From: Flagellimonas amphidinii
GTDB taxonomy: Bacteria; Bacteroidota; Bacteroidia; Flavobacteriales; Flavobacteriaceae
Direction: 5' to 3'
NCBI RefSeq assembly: GCF_013090115.1
Contig: NZ_JABFNN010000039.1
Coordinates: forward strand, 614,738-678,737
DNA length: 64,000 nucleotides
The notes below the pieces were generated by a model that was not told the origin of the DNA, ran no database searches, and saw only the letters and a list, made by a program, of their open reading frames with translations. This document shows, one piece after another, positions 54,519 to 63,572 of the stretch; within the stretch, counting starts at the first letter, position 1, and every line of letters begins with the position of its first letter. A program made the position numbers and the translations under genes.

Positions 54519-55946
54519 TTAATTCCAGCCACCACCAAGTGCTCTATACATGGTAACTTGCGCTAGTAATTGATCCTTTTTGGTCTCCACCAGTTCCATT
54601 TTTGATTCCAAGGCCTCACGCTGTGCCAACAACACTTCAATGTATTCAACCCTTGCAGAGCGAAAAAGCTTAGTGGAAAGTTCTATGGATTCTGTCAAAG
54701 CCTCAACCTGCCCCTCCTTCAACGCATAGCTCATTTTCAGGTTGTCTATATTGGACAATTGATTGGCCACCTCAACATAAGCGTTCAAAATTGCCTTTTC
54801 ATATTCAAAAACAGCTTGCAACTGTCTATCCGTGGCATTTTTATATTCAGCCTTAATCGCATTCCTATTGATCAACGGAGCTACCATATCCCCTACTGCC
54901 GAATACAATACGGATTCAGGTGTGGTAGTCAAATATTTTGACTTAAACGCTTGAAGTCCAGCACCAGCTTTTATGGTGAACTGCGGATAGAAATTGGCTT
55001 TGGCCGCTTTGGTATCCAATTTGGCAGCAGCCAATTCATATTCGGCTTGCCGTATGTCTGGTCTATTTTGCAACAATTGTGAAGGTATCCCCGCATAAAT
55101 GGTGTCAATAGGCGTTGCTATAAAACTATCAGATTGTCTTTGGATATGTTGCGGTGTCCTACCCAACAAAAAATTGATCTTGTTTTCAGTTTCTACAATT
55201 TCTTGTTGAATTTCATACTTATGACTTTGGTTTTTCAATACCTCAGCTTGAAAACGTTGCACAGCCAATTCCGTTGCCCTAGCGGCTTGCTTCTGAAGCT
55301 TTACCATTTGTAAGGCATTTTGTTGGATTTCCAAATTCTGATCTATGATGGAAAGTTGGTTGTCCAACGCCAATAATTCATAATACGAATCGGAAATTTC
55401 TGAAACAAGTTGGGTCACCATGAAGTTTTTGCCCTCAATGCTTGATAAATATTCAAAAACAGCTGCTTTTTTCTCATTCCGAAGCTTTTTCCAAACATCT
55501 AATTCCCAAGTGGCAAAAGCACCAATACTATAATCGGTCAAAGGTTCTGGAAACTCTTCTCCTTCTTTGATGTCGAGGTTCTTTTCTACACTACCATTAC
55601 GGGTGTACTCGCCTACTTTTTCAACTTCGGCCCCAGCCTGAAGATTTATAAAGGGCAGATACTCTCCTTTTTTGGCCTGAATGCCATTTTTGGCAATATC
55701 CACTTGTTGCAGCATAATGTTCAACTCTTGGTTGTGCTCCAAAGCAGTATCGATCAAAACAATAAGATTAGGGTCTTTAAAAAACTCCTTCCATTGCACG
55801 ATACCTGTATTTATGGTATCTGATGCTTGGTTCTGATATTGTTCTGGAAGGGTCTTGTCTTCATCCCTTATCTCTCGAGTGGGAACACAAGACTGTACTG
55901 CCATTGCCAAAAGGGCAATTACCAGATATAATTTACTATGCTTCAT
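54519..55946 (-). CDS. RND efflux outer-membrane factor (OprM/NodT family) lipoprotein
   Basis: 475 residues from MKHSKLYLVIALLAMAVQSC, with lipobox QSC (Cys20); earlier in-frame Met codons are possible but place the signal poorly. The two outer-membrane-efflux repeats are typical: FLVTQLVSEISDSYYELLAL-like helices, RPDIRQAEYELAAAKLD, and PQFTIKAGAGLQAFKS. It forms the trimeric exit duct of the pump. The start overlaps the end of the RND gene by 11 nt. Confidence 0.93.
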   Translation of the reverse strand: MKHSKLYLVIALLAMAVQSCVPTREIRDEDKTLPEQYQNQASDTINTGIVQWKEFFKDPNLIVLIDTALEHNQELNIMLQQVDIAKNGIQAKKGEYLPFINLQAGAEVEKVGEYTRNGSVEKNLDIKEGEEFPEPLTDYSIGAFATWELDVWKKLRNEKKAAVFEYLSSIEGKNFMVTQLVSEISDSYYELLALDNQLSIIDQNLEIQQNALQMVKLQKQAARATELAVQRFQAEVLKNQSHKYEIQQEIVETENKINFLLGRTPQHIQRQSDSFIATPIDTIYAGIPSQLLQNRPDIRQAEYELAAAKLDTKAAKANFYPQFTIKAGAGLQAFKSKYLTTTPESVLYSAVGDMVAPLINRNAIKAEYKNATDRQLQAVFEYEKAILNAYVEVANQLSNIDNLKMSYALKEGQVEALTESIELSTKLFRSARVEYIEVLLAQREALESKMELVETKKDQLLAQVTMYRALGGGWN

Positions 55947-58900
55947 CTTGATTCCCATTTTTCTTGTTATTTCCATTTCTTGCGGTCATTTTTTTCAAAA
56001 GTTGATTTATTTCACGAAGTCTAGTTCGTATTCTACTTTCGTTTTCACTGGTTCGCATAAATTCTTCTGAAATAGGCTCGTCATGCTCATCTTTGATGAG
56101 GGTTTTCCCTTCTGCCATCCTAGCAAAGATGTAGTACAATCCAGGTATGATAAGCACCCCGAAAGTTGTTCCGATGAGCATCCCACCCATGGCAGAACCT
56201 CCAATCGTTTTGTTTCCAATTGCTCCTGCTCCGGTAGCTATCACCAAAGGAATCAATCCAGCAATAAAAGCAAAAGAGGTCATCAAAATAGGCCTGAAAC
56301 GCATTTTTGCACCTTCAATTGCAGCGTCAAATATGGTTGCGCCCTGTCGGTGCTTTTGTACTGCAAACTCTACGATAAGTACCGCATTCTTTCCTAATAG
56401 TCCCACCAACATGATCATCCCAATTTGCGCATACACATCATTGGCCAATCCCATCAATTTCAATAGGAAAAAAGAACCGAATATACCCACCGGTAGGGAC
56501 AGAATCACGGTTAGTGGCAATAAGAAACTTTCATATTGGGCGGCAAGAACCAGATAGACAAAAATCAATACCACAACAAAAATGTAGAGTGATTCGTTAC
56601 CACGTCTGGCTTCATCAAATGACAATCCTTCCCAAGCAATATCATAACCTCTGGGCAACGTTTGTTCAGCCACCTCTTGAATTGCTTTAATGGCATCTCC
56701 ACTGGTATAGCCTTTGGCAGGGAGACCTCTGATGGCTGCGGAATTGTACAAATTATATCGGGTAATCTCGTTGGGGCCCAGTTTTTTCTCCATTGTCATG
56801 AAGGCTGAGTAAGGTACCATTTCACCTTCTTCATTCTTCACAAACAATTTCTCCAAATCTGAAGGCATTCCCCGATATTCTGGGGCTGCTTGGGTGTACA
56901 CCTTGAAGAAACGTCCAAAACGAATAAAACCTTGTTCATAGGTGCTACCAATCAAAATATTCAGGTTTTCCATGGCCTTTCCTATAGAAACACCTTTCTG
57001 CATGGCAACTTTATTATTGATTTTAAGCTCATACTGCGGATAATTAGCTGCAAAGAAGGTAAATAAGCCTGTTAATTCTTCCCGCTTCCGCAAAGCATCC
57101 ATAAACTCATTGTTGATGCGTTCGAACTCGTGGTAATCGGTACCATTGGTCTTGTCCAACAATCGCATTGCAAAACCACCAGATGAACCAAATCCAGGTA
57201 CGGCAGGGGGTTCAAAATATTCTATGACAGCTCCTAGGTCTTTGGATTCTTCTTCCAGTTCTTCCATGATTTCATGAACGGAATGGTGCCGTTCTGACCA
57301 AGGTTTTAGGTTAATCAAACAAGTACCTGCATTGGAACCCCTACCTTCCGTCATAATCTCGTATCCGGCCAAAGAGGAAACAGATTCCACTCCTTCCATT
57401 TCCTCACATATTTCTTGAAGTTTTCTAGCTACTTCATTAGTTCTCTCCAAAGTTGCCCCAGGAGGTGTTTGAATAATCGCGTAAATCATTCCTTGGTCTT
57501 CATTTGGGATAAATCCAGCTGGAAGCACTTTATTCGTAAAGAAGATTCCGGCGCAGAAAATTCCCAATATTCCAAAAGTGACTATTCTACGATCCACTAT
57601 TTTGGTTAAGACACCTACATATCGACCCGTTAGTTTATCAAACTTGGAGTTGAACCAATCCATAAATCGATTGATAGGAGATTTTCTTTTGGGTTTTCCA
57701 TGCGTGTTCTTTAAAATCATGGCACACAGCACCGGTGTCAATGTAAGTGCTACCAAAGCAGAAATCACAATAGATCCGGCCATGGTTATGGAAAACTGCC
57801 GATAAAAAACCCCAACCGGTCCTGTCATAAAAGAAATAGGAATAAACACCGATGTCATTACCAAAGTGATGGCAATAATAGCTCCTCCTATTTCTCCCAA
57901 TACTTGATACGAAGCTTTGTAGGGCGTAAGATTTTCTTCTTCCATTTTCACATGGACCGCTTCAACCACCACAATGGCATCATCGACCACAACCCCTATG
58001 GCAAGCACCAATGCAAACAATGTAATCAGGTTGATGGACAACCCGAACATTTGCATTACGAAAAAGGCTCCAATAAGTGATACTGGCACCGCAATTATTG
58101 GTATTAAGGTAGAACGCCAGTCTCCCAAAAACAGAAATACCACTATGGCTACAAGAATAAAGGCATCCCTGAGCGTATGGATCACCTGCTCAATAGAGGC
58201 ATCCAGGAAATTGGAGACATCATAACTAATTTTATAGTCAATCCCTGGTGGCATTTCCGCTTCCAGCTCTGTCAATTTTTCCTTAACTGCCTTGATCACA
58301 TCGCTACCATTACTTCCAAAGGTTTGTTTCAACACAATGGACGCGGAAGGTTTTCCATCTAGATTGGAATAAATATCGAAGAACTCACTACCCAGTTCTA
58401 CATCGGCCAAATCCCCTAGTTTTAGAATCTCCCCTTCTTCATTGGCCTTAATAATGATGTCTTTATATTGCTCGGGTTCATTGTATCGGTCTTGGTACAC
58501 CAAAACGTACTCTAGGGATTGCGCCTTTTTACCAGAGCTTCGACCTAAACGACCTGGCCTAGCCAGAATACTTTGGTCTTCCATGGCCTCTAAAATCTCT
58601 TCAGCAGAAATATTATATGCCCGCATACGGTCAGGTTTTAACCAGACCCGCATGGCAAACTTTCTACTCCCCAATATTTTGGCACTTGCAATACCATTGA
58701 TTCGCTGTATTTCTGGAATCATCTTGGTATATGCATAATTGTACAGGAACTTTTCATCATTGTTCTTGGCATCACTGTACAAATTGACATACATGAGCAT
58801 ACTGGGCTGGACCGGGGTAATGATCACACCTTCACGTTGCACCAATTCGGGCAATAAGGGCATAACTTGGTCCACCCTGGTCTTCACTCTTACCACGGCT

Positions 58901-59205
58901 TGGTTGGGGTCTGTCCCTGGTTCGAAAATTACACGTAGTGTACCTTCACCGGCACTGGTTGCATCAGAAGCGATATAACGCATGCCTTGAACCCCATTAA
59001 TAGATGTCTCTAAAGGAATCAAGGTTGATTTTACCAATACATCCGCACTGGAACCTGGGTAAGCAATAAAAATATTGACAGTTGTTGGTGCAATCTGGGG
59101 GAACTGTGATATGGGCAATTGTTTTATGGCAAGCCCTCCTATAAACAGGATAATCACAGAGATGACAATAGCCAATACTGGCCTATGAATAAATTTTTTG
59201 AACAT
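55936..59205 (-). CDS. HAE1-type RND multidrug efflux transporter, inner-membrane pump
   Basis: 1089 residues with the full RND layout: 12 membrane helices, two large periplasmic porter loops, and family motifs GVVVDDAIVVVEAVHVKMEE (transmembrane Asp pair) and GLLGKNAVLIVEFA. The start MFKKFIHRPVLAIVISVIIL is typical of AcrB/MexB relatives. It exports hydrophobic or amphiphilic compounds with proton energy. The C-terminal tail is about 40 residues longer than AcrB and highly charged (NGNNKKNGNQDEA at the end). Confidence 0.95.
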   Translation of the reverse strand: MFKKFIHRPVLAIVISVIILFIGGLAIKQLPISQFPQIAPTTVNIFIAYPGSSADVLVKSTLIPLETSINGVQGMRYIASDATSAGEGTLRVIFEPGTDPNQAVVRVKTRVDQVMPLLPELVQREGVIITPVQPSMLMYVNLYSDAKNNDEKFLYNYAYTKMIPEIQRINGIASAKILGSRKFAMRVWLKPDRMRAYNISAEEILEAMEDQSILARPGRLGRSSGKKAQSLEYVLVYQDRYNEPEQYKDIIIKANEEGEILKLGDLADVELGSEFFDIYSNLDGKPSASIVLKQTFGSNGSDVIKAVKEKLTELEAEMPPGIDYKISYDVSNFLDASIEQVIHTLRDAFILVAIVVFLFLGDWRSTLIPIIAVPVSLIGAFFVMQMFGLSINLITLFALVLAIGVVVDDAIVVVEAVHVKMEEENLTPYKASYQVLGEIGGAIIAITLVMTSVFIPISFMTGPVGVFYRQFSITMAGSIVISALVALTLTPVLCAMILKNTHGKPKRKSPINRFMDWFNSKFDKLTGRYVGVLTKIVDRRIVTFGILGIFCAGIFFTNKVLPAGFIPNEDQGMIYAIIQTPPGATLERTNEVARKLQEICEEMEGVESVSSLAGYEIMTEGRGSNAGTCLINLKPWSERHHSVHEIMEELEEESKDLGAVIEYFEPPAVPGFGSSGGFAMRLLDKTNGTDYHEFERINNEFMDALRKREELTGLFTFFAANYPQYELKINNKVAMQKGVSIGKAMENLNILIGSTYEQGFIRFGRFFKVYTQAAPEYRGMPSDLEKLFVKNEEGEMVPYSAFMTMEKKLGPNEITRYNLYNSAAIRGLPAKGYTSGDAIKAIQEVAEQTLPRGYDIAWEGLSFDEARRGNESLYIFVVVLIFVYLVLAAQYESFLLPLTVILSLPVGIFGSFFLLKLMGLANDVYAQIGMIMLVGLLGKNAVLIVEFAVQKHRQGATIFDAAIEGAKMRFRPILMTSFAFIAGLIPLVIATGAGAIGNKTIGGSAMGGMLIGTTFGVLIIPGLYYIFARMAEGKTLIKDEHDEPISEEFMRTSENESRIRTRLREINQLLKKMTARNGNNKKNGNQDEA

Positions 59206-59229
59206 CTTAGTAAAGATTATGGGTTTGCA

Positions 59230-60312
59230 CTACTCTGAGTATAGCTCAAGATTGGATAAGACTGCATCAGGTTTTTTGAACTCGTAATGGATTTTTTCAC
59301 CACTTCTTACCATCCGAATGCCTTCCAATAATACTTTATCGTTTTCCGAAAGTCCTTTTTCAACCACAAAAAGATGGGGCAATTCGGCACCTACGATGAT
59401 TTCGCGTTGCTGTACTTTGTCATCCTTATCGATTACAAAAACATATTTCTTGTCCAATACTTCAAAAGTGGCTTTCTGAGGAATTAGCATAGCTTTTTCC
59501 AACGGTACCCTCATCAAAATACTACCGGTTTCTCCATGGCGTAAAATACCATCTGGGTTAGAAAATGTGGCCCTAAAGGCAATGTTTCCGGTTTCATTGT
59601 TGAATTCACCCTCAATGGTTTCCACAATACCTTGCTGCTTGAACAACTTATTGTTGGCCATTAAAAGTTGGACTTCTTGTTTACTATGCTTATCCGCACT
59701 AGTGATGTAATCCAGATATTCTGCCTCAGGAACGTTGAAATAAACCCACATTTTGCTATTGTCCGAAAGTGTGGTAAGTAACTCTCCTTCATCCAAAAGG
59801 CTACCTTCCCTAACATGAAAATGGTCCATTATGCCATCAAAAGGGGCTTTAATAGTAGTGAAACCCAAATGGGTCTCTGCCAATGCAACTTCAGCTTTAG
59901 CCTTTTCATACTCGGCCTTGGCCATTGCAAGTTCATTCGGGGAAACTACATTGCTGTCCTGTAATAGTTTTGTGTTTTTATACTCTATGCCAGCTACTTC
60001 TGCTTCAGCCTTAGCTTTTTGCAGTTCTGCTTGATACACGTTTGGCATGATATGGAACATGCGCTGTCCTTTTTGTACGTGCTGACCTTCATCAACATAA
60101 ATATGTTGCAAATACCCCTTTTCCAAGGCTCTAAGTTCTATATGTCTTATGGAATGAATTTGACATACATAATCCTTTGTTATAGATGTGTCCTTTTTAA
60201 TCGGGCTACTTACCAAATATTTGGTTTCGTGTTTTTCTTCGTGCTTTTTGGATTGGCAACTGGTATAACTTAACAACAGAAACAATCCTATGAGCATGGG
60301 AATACTCCTCAT
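59230..60312 (-). CDS. RND efflux periplasmic adaptor (membrane fusion protein)
   Basis: 360 residues with lipobox YTSC (Cys19). Barrel-sandwich halves are seen in LEKGYLQHIYVDEGQHVQKG and FTTIKAPFDGIMDHFHVREG, with a helical hairpin between them (AELQKAKAEAEVAGIEYKN). It links the RND pump to the outer-membrane channel. First gene of the adaptor-pump-channel operon, 24 nt before the pump gene. No regulator gene lies directly next to it; the orphan exported protein at 60454 precedes it. Confidence 0.94.
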   Translation of the reverse strand: MRSIPMLIGLFLLLSYTSCQSKKHEEKHETKYLVSSPIKKDTSITKDYVCQIHSIRHIELRALEKGYLQHIYVDEGQHVQKGQRMFHIMPNVYQAELQKAKAEAEVAGIEYKNTKLLQDSNVVSPNELAMAKAEYEKAKAEVALAETHLGFTTIKAPFDGIMDHFHVREGSLLDEGELLTTLSDNSKMWVYFNVPEAEYLDYITSADKHSKQEVQLLMANNKLFKQQGIVETIEGEFNNETGNIAFRATFSNPDGILRHGETGSILMRVPLEKAMLIPQKATFEVLDKKYVFVIDKDDKVQQREIIVGAELPHLFVVEKGLSENDKVLLEGIRMVRSGEKIHYEFKKPDAVLSNLELYSE

Positions 60313-60453
60313 AATTTTATGGGTTTAAAAATTGGTTTTTGAAATGAATTTGCGGAAGTCCAGTTTATATTTGGACAACCTAAAGAGTGTTGAAAACTAT
60401 GTTCAACAGGTTGAAAAGAGGTCAAAAAAGATTTTTGGACCTTTTAGTGAATT

Positions 60454-60858
60454 TTATATCCTAAATACTTGAAATTGAATATGCAGCTTTAAAGAAGCTG
60501 TTGGATACTGCTTGAAATAACCAGAACCTCCTGTAAATTCACTAAACTCAGCACCTGAAAATGGGTTGCTGAAATGGGAAATTAAATTGTGGGGACACTT
60601 TGTATAAGTAGTACGAGATGATTCATTTTCATCTTTTTCCTCTTGCTCCTCAACATCAGTGATCTCAGTGAAGAAATTCTTTTCAGACCTATGTAATGGG
60701 GAACTTATATTGGCATGGTCAAGTATATAATGGGTTACTTCTTCACAATCATTTGCATTGCCAATACCATAAGCTGTATCTGCATTTAGATGATTAATGA
60801 ATCCTCCCAATATGAGGGTGGACAAGAAAAAGAAATATCTTACCAAATGTTTTTTCAT
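60454..60858 (-). CDS. orphan exported protein upstream of the RND operon
   Basis: 134 residues with a signal peptide (about 1-26, FLSTLILGGFINHLNA). The mature part is acidic in the middle (EITDVEEQEEKDENESS) and ends in a beta-like stretch LKLHIQFQVFRI. No known domain was recognised. A full promoter sits immediately upstream, so the gene is very probably transcribed. It ends 141 nt before the adaptor gene on the same strand, so it may share a transcript with the pump. Confidence 0.65.
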   Translation of the reverse strand: MKKHLVRYFFFLSTLILGGFINHLNADTAYGIGNANDCEEVTHYILDHANISSPLHRSEKNFFTEITDVEEQEEKDENESSRTTYTKCPHNLISHFSNPFSGAEFSEFTGGSGYFKQYPTASLKLHIQFQVFRI

Positions 60859-60866
60859 CTAGTGAG

Positions 60867-60897
60867 CAAAATTAGACCAGTGAATCAGTTCCAACAA
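60867..60897 (-). promoter_or_regulatory. promoter of the orphan gene 60454-60858
   Basis: On the minus strand TAATTTTG (60874-60867) matches TAnnTTTG, and TTG occurs at 60894-60892 (17-nt spacer) and again at 60897-60895 (20-nt spacer). The start would be near 60863, giving a leader of about 5 nt. Confidence 0.6.
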
Positions 60898-61179
60898 ATA
60901 GTCTTTGTTAAGAATGGTTAAAATTGCTTTGAACCGATACATTTTTGTTAAAATCACTCCATATGAGTCGTAAAAATCATTTAATTACAAAATTCTTTGT
61001 CTAAATCTGTCAAAATATGAGGGAAATGGGCATAAGACGATTGTATTTTTCAATAATTTCCAATGTGACACAAAAAAAATCTGCTTGATTAAGCAATCAT
61101 AGGGCAGTTGTAATCATAAATGCTTGGAACAGAATTACCATAAGCACCAATAAGCCTTTAGATTAAAATTTTTGTAGAC
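60898..61179. other. noncoding stretch before the ArsR gene
   Basis: No open frame of interest. It contains a small palindrome TGCTTGATTAAGCA (61082-61095) and ends in a plus-strand terminator-like hairpin (61180-61214) that no annotated plus-strand gene explains. A short unannotated RNA is possible, but no plus-strand TAnnTTTG was found. Confidence 0.4.
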
Positions 61180-61214
61180 AAGGAAGGGACTTCTTTCCTC
61201 CTTCCCTTTTTTTT
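61180..61214 (+). terminator. terminator-like hairpin before the ArsR promoter
   Basis: AAGGAAGGGA (61180-61189) can pair with TCCCTTTTTT (from 61203) using two G-U wobbles, followed by a T-run to 61214. It would insulate the ArsR promoter from upstream transcription. Confidence 0.4.
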
Positions 61215-61224
61215 GTACAAATAA

Positions 61225-61255
61225 TTGTGTAACCGAATGATTACATTTATATTTG
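61225..61255 (+). promoter_or_regulatory. promoter of the arsR-SRPBCC operon
   Basis: TTG (61225-61227) and TATATTTG (61248-61255) are separated by 20 nt, a full match to the Bacteroidota consensus. The start would be near 61259, with a leader of about 17 nt before the ATG at 61276. Confidence 0.65.
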
Positions 61256-61270
61256 TAACCAAACGGTTAC
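61229..61270. promoter_or_regulatory. twin palindromic operators of the ArsR-family regulator
   Basis: GTAACCGAATGATTAC (61229-61244) and GTAACCAAACGGTTAC (61255-61270) are two copies of GTAACC-N4-GGTTAC, the second perfect and the first with one change. They start 26 bp apart. The first lies between the -33 and -7 elements and the second covers the transcription start. This is the layout of an autorepressed promoter, so binding by the encoded regulator is the likely reading. Confidence 0.65.
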
Positions 61271-61275
61271 TAAAA

Positions 61276-61599
61276 ATGCGTAGAGATGTCTTTCAGGCCA
61301 TAGCGGATCCTGTTCGTCGTGATATTATACAACTATTGGCCTCGGAAACTTTGACCATCAATGCTGTTGCAGAAAAATTTGATGTAAGTCGACCAGCGAT
61401 TTCAAAACACTTGAAGATTTTGGAAGAATGTGGGATTGTTTCCATTGATCAAAAAGGGCGAGAAAGATATTGCCAAATTCAACCCAAAACTTTGATTCCA
61501 GCCTTTCTATGGATAGATCAATACCGAAATCTATGGGAAGAAAAGCTAGATTCCTTTGAAAATTACCTAATCCAATTACAAAAAAATAGAAACCAATGA
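61276..61599 (+). CDS. ArsR-family winged-helix repressor without a metal site
   Basis: 107 residues from MRRDVFQAIADPVRRDIIQL; an upstream in-frame start would lie within the operators and is rejected. The helix-turn-helix is at about 27-48 (NAVAEKFDVSRPAISKHLKI) and the wing follows (GRERYCQI). The metal motif ELCVCDL is absent and only one other Cys (52) occurs nearby, so it belongs to the non-metal branch usually paired with an SRPBCC protein. It overlaps the next gene by 4 nt. Confidence 0.93.
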   Translation: MRRDVFQAIADPVRRDIIQLLASETLTINAVAEKFDVSRPAISKHLKILEECGIVSIDQKGRERYCQIQPKTLIPAFLWIDQYRNLWEEKLDSFENYLIQLQKNRNQ

Positions 61600-62060
61600 A
61601 CAGAGACGATGATTTGAAAAATAGAACCTTGACCTTGGAAAGAACATTCAACGCTCCCTTGGATTTAGTTTGGGAAGCATGGACCCAACCAGAACACATT
61701 ATAAAATGGTGGGGACCCAAAGGCATGAAAACAACTGTCTTGGAGCATAACTTTTCTGCTGGAGGAAAATGGAAATATGTTATGGAAATGCCCGATGGCA
61801 ATGAATTTATCGCTGATGGGGAATATTTGGAAATTGTGAAGCATCAAAAGATTGTGTCTACTGCCAACTTTAAGCCAATGACAGAAAATGTGGAGATCCA
61901 TGCCTTATTCAAGGCTGATGGAAACACCACAAAATTCACCTTCCATTGTGTGCACGAAACCGAAGAATATTGCAGACAACAAGAACAAATGGGATTCTAT
62001 AATGGTTGGGGTTCTGTTTTTGACAGATTACAACATTTTCTTCAAAAAACTAAAAGTTGA
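61596..62060 (+). CDS. SRPBCC/AHSA1-like protein co-transcribed with the ArsR regulator
   Basis: 154 residues. Start RTLTLERTFNAPLDLVWEAW is the usual AHSA1/CalC-type beginning, with WWGPKGM following and GWGSVFDRLQHFL as the C-terminal helix. The START-like cavity binds a hydrophobic ligand. Its ATG overlaps the ArsR stop (ATGA), so translation is coupled. Such pairs are common; the ligand is unknown and may be sensed together with the repressor. Confidence 0.92.
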   Translation: MNRDDDLKNRTLTLERTFNAPLDLVWEAWTQPEHIIKWWGPKGMKTTVLEHNFSAGGKWKYVMEMPDGNEFIADGEYLEIVKHQKIVSTANFKPMTENVEIHALFKADGNTTKFTFHCVHETEEYCRQQEQMGFYNGWGSVFDRLQHFLQKTKS

Positions 62061-62192
62061 ATCTGCTCGTTTTTTAACTAAAAAAAATATTTCCTGTATT
62101 ATTCCAGATTTTGGATAATTTCTTATTAATTAGATGACAACATATGATACTTTAGCCCGTTTAACTTATCAAAAACCACCAATTTATCAATT

Positions 62193-62789
62193 ATGAAAAG
62201 TTATTTTTCCGTAATCCTCGTTGCCCTATCATTATTTACGACTTCCTGTATTGATTTTAAAACAAAAAAGAAGGAAGCCACTTCCAATGTTGTTGTTGGG
62301 GAGGATTTTAACCAAGTTGAAATCAACAACGAATACCTTCTTAGCCTTCCCAAGTTCATGAAAAAGGCTACTAGTCTTAATGAAGAAGCTTCTTTGCAAT
62401 ATCAGAACATTTTTAAGGAAACCTACACCATTGTTATAGACGAATCAAAAGAAGAATTTATTGAGGCATTCACAGATCTTGGAGAATATAACGAGGATAT
62501 TTCTGTAGCTAAAAACTACAGAGATGTGCAACTACAGTTATTTAGTGAGAGTATGAACATCGAAAAAGAAAGTACTCCCGTTGCACTAAAAATTAATGGT
62601 ATGGATGCTGAAATGGTTGATATTGATGGTACTGTAGATGGTATAGACGAGGATATCTCCTACTTTTTGACATTTATTGAAGGAACCGAAAAGGTATACA
62701 TGATCATGTCTTGGACATTGACCAACAAAAAAGATACACATGGCCCTACTTTTGAAAGTATTGCAAAATCTTTTGATTTGGTGAAATAA
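62193..62789 (+). CDS. uncharacterised lipoprotein
   Basis: 198 residues with lipobox TTSC (Cys19). The mature part starts with VNNEYLLSLPKF-like text (read as INNEYLLSLPKFMKKA) and has alternating strands and helices, ending ESIAKSFDLVK, which recalls small PsbP/DcrB-like domains. That similarity is by eye only. It lies 132 nt after the SRPBCC gene and has no clear consensus promoter. Confidence 0.75.
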   Translation: MKSYFSVILVALSLFTTSCIDFKTKKKEATSNVVVGEDFNQVEINNEYLLSLPKFMKKATSLNEEASLQYQNIFKETYTIVIDESKEEFIEAFTDLGEYNEDISVAKNYRDVQLQLFSESMNIEKESTPVALKINGMDAEMVDIDGTVDGIDEDISYFLTFIEGTEKVYMIMSWTLTNKKDTHGPTFESIAKSFDLVK

Positions 62790-62942
62790 TTTATTTGCTA
62801 ACCTTGTTTAATTTAAATAGTGAAGCTTTTAGTTTTGTATGCATTTCATCCATTTTTTTATACGTTCTAACCAGAGATTCAATTCTTTTAGGTGTACTTT
62901 CCTACCTTTACCATTTAAGAACCTAATCCAGTCTTATACTTT

Positions 62943-63548
62943 ATGACAAAGAACTTTCCTATAAGTTTTGGAACCCTAGTTTTCATTTTCATTTCTTTTT
63001 TAGCCTGTAGCCCTGAAGATGGAGCAGATGGCACTAACGGGATCAATGGTGCTGATGGTGCTAATGGAACCAATGGCGCAAACAGTTTAATTACAACTTT
63101 AGTGGAACAACCTGGAGAAAACTGTTCCAATGGTGGTTTTAAAATTGAAGTTGGTTTAGACACTAATAATAATGGTCAATTAGACGCCGGTGAAGTTGAT
63201 GCCTCTGAATACCTTTGTAATGGTGACCCAGCTGGATTACCATATTTATCGTATGTTTCGCTCATAAACCAAACAAGAGCAGAAGACCCAACCACCACCG
63301 TTTTAGAAAACACCTTGGAACTTTCGATAGTATGGACAAGGGAATCGCAAGGAATCTATGTTGGAGCAATGAATCGTTCAATTGATATTGGAAAAACAGT
63401 TATTTTTTACACCACACCCACTACTCATACTGGAGTTCGAGGGGAAATCGTCGGAGATAATGAGGTACGTCTTGAACTCCAAAATGGAATAAACGCATTT
63501 GCAGACGATTTTAGCAACCTCTCTTTTGAACTTCGAGAGTACGAATAA
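62943..63548 (+). CDS. lipoprotein with collagen-like Gly-X-Y stretch and DUF7151 domain
   Basis: 201 residues with lipobox LACS (Cys22). Residues about 27-47 are Gly-X-Y triplets (GADGTNGINGADGANGTNGA). They are followed by VEQPGENCSNGGFKIEVGLD and DAGEVDASEYLCNGD, the DUF7151 pattern with its Cys pair and calcium-like Asp/Asn loop. The C-terminal part is beta-rich. Probably on the cell surface; function unknown. A TACCTTTA (7 of 8 to the -7 consensus) is upstream. Confidence 0.8.
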   Translation: MTKNFPISFGTLVFIFISFLACSPEDGADGTNGINGADGANGTNGANSLITTLVEQPGENCSNGGFKIEVGLDTNNNGQLDAGEVDASEYLCNGDPAGLPYLSYVSLINQTRAEDPTTTVLENTLELSIVWTRESQGIYVGAMNRSIDIGKTVIFYTTPTTHTGVRGEIVGDNEVRLELQNGINAFADDFSNLSFELREYE

Positions 63549-63572
63549 TGTATCAACTATTGAAAATTTAGA

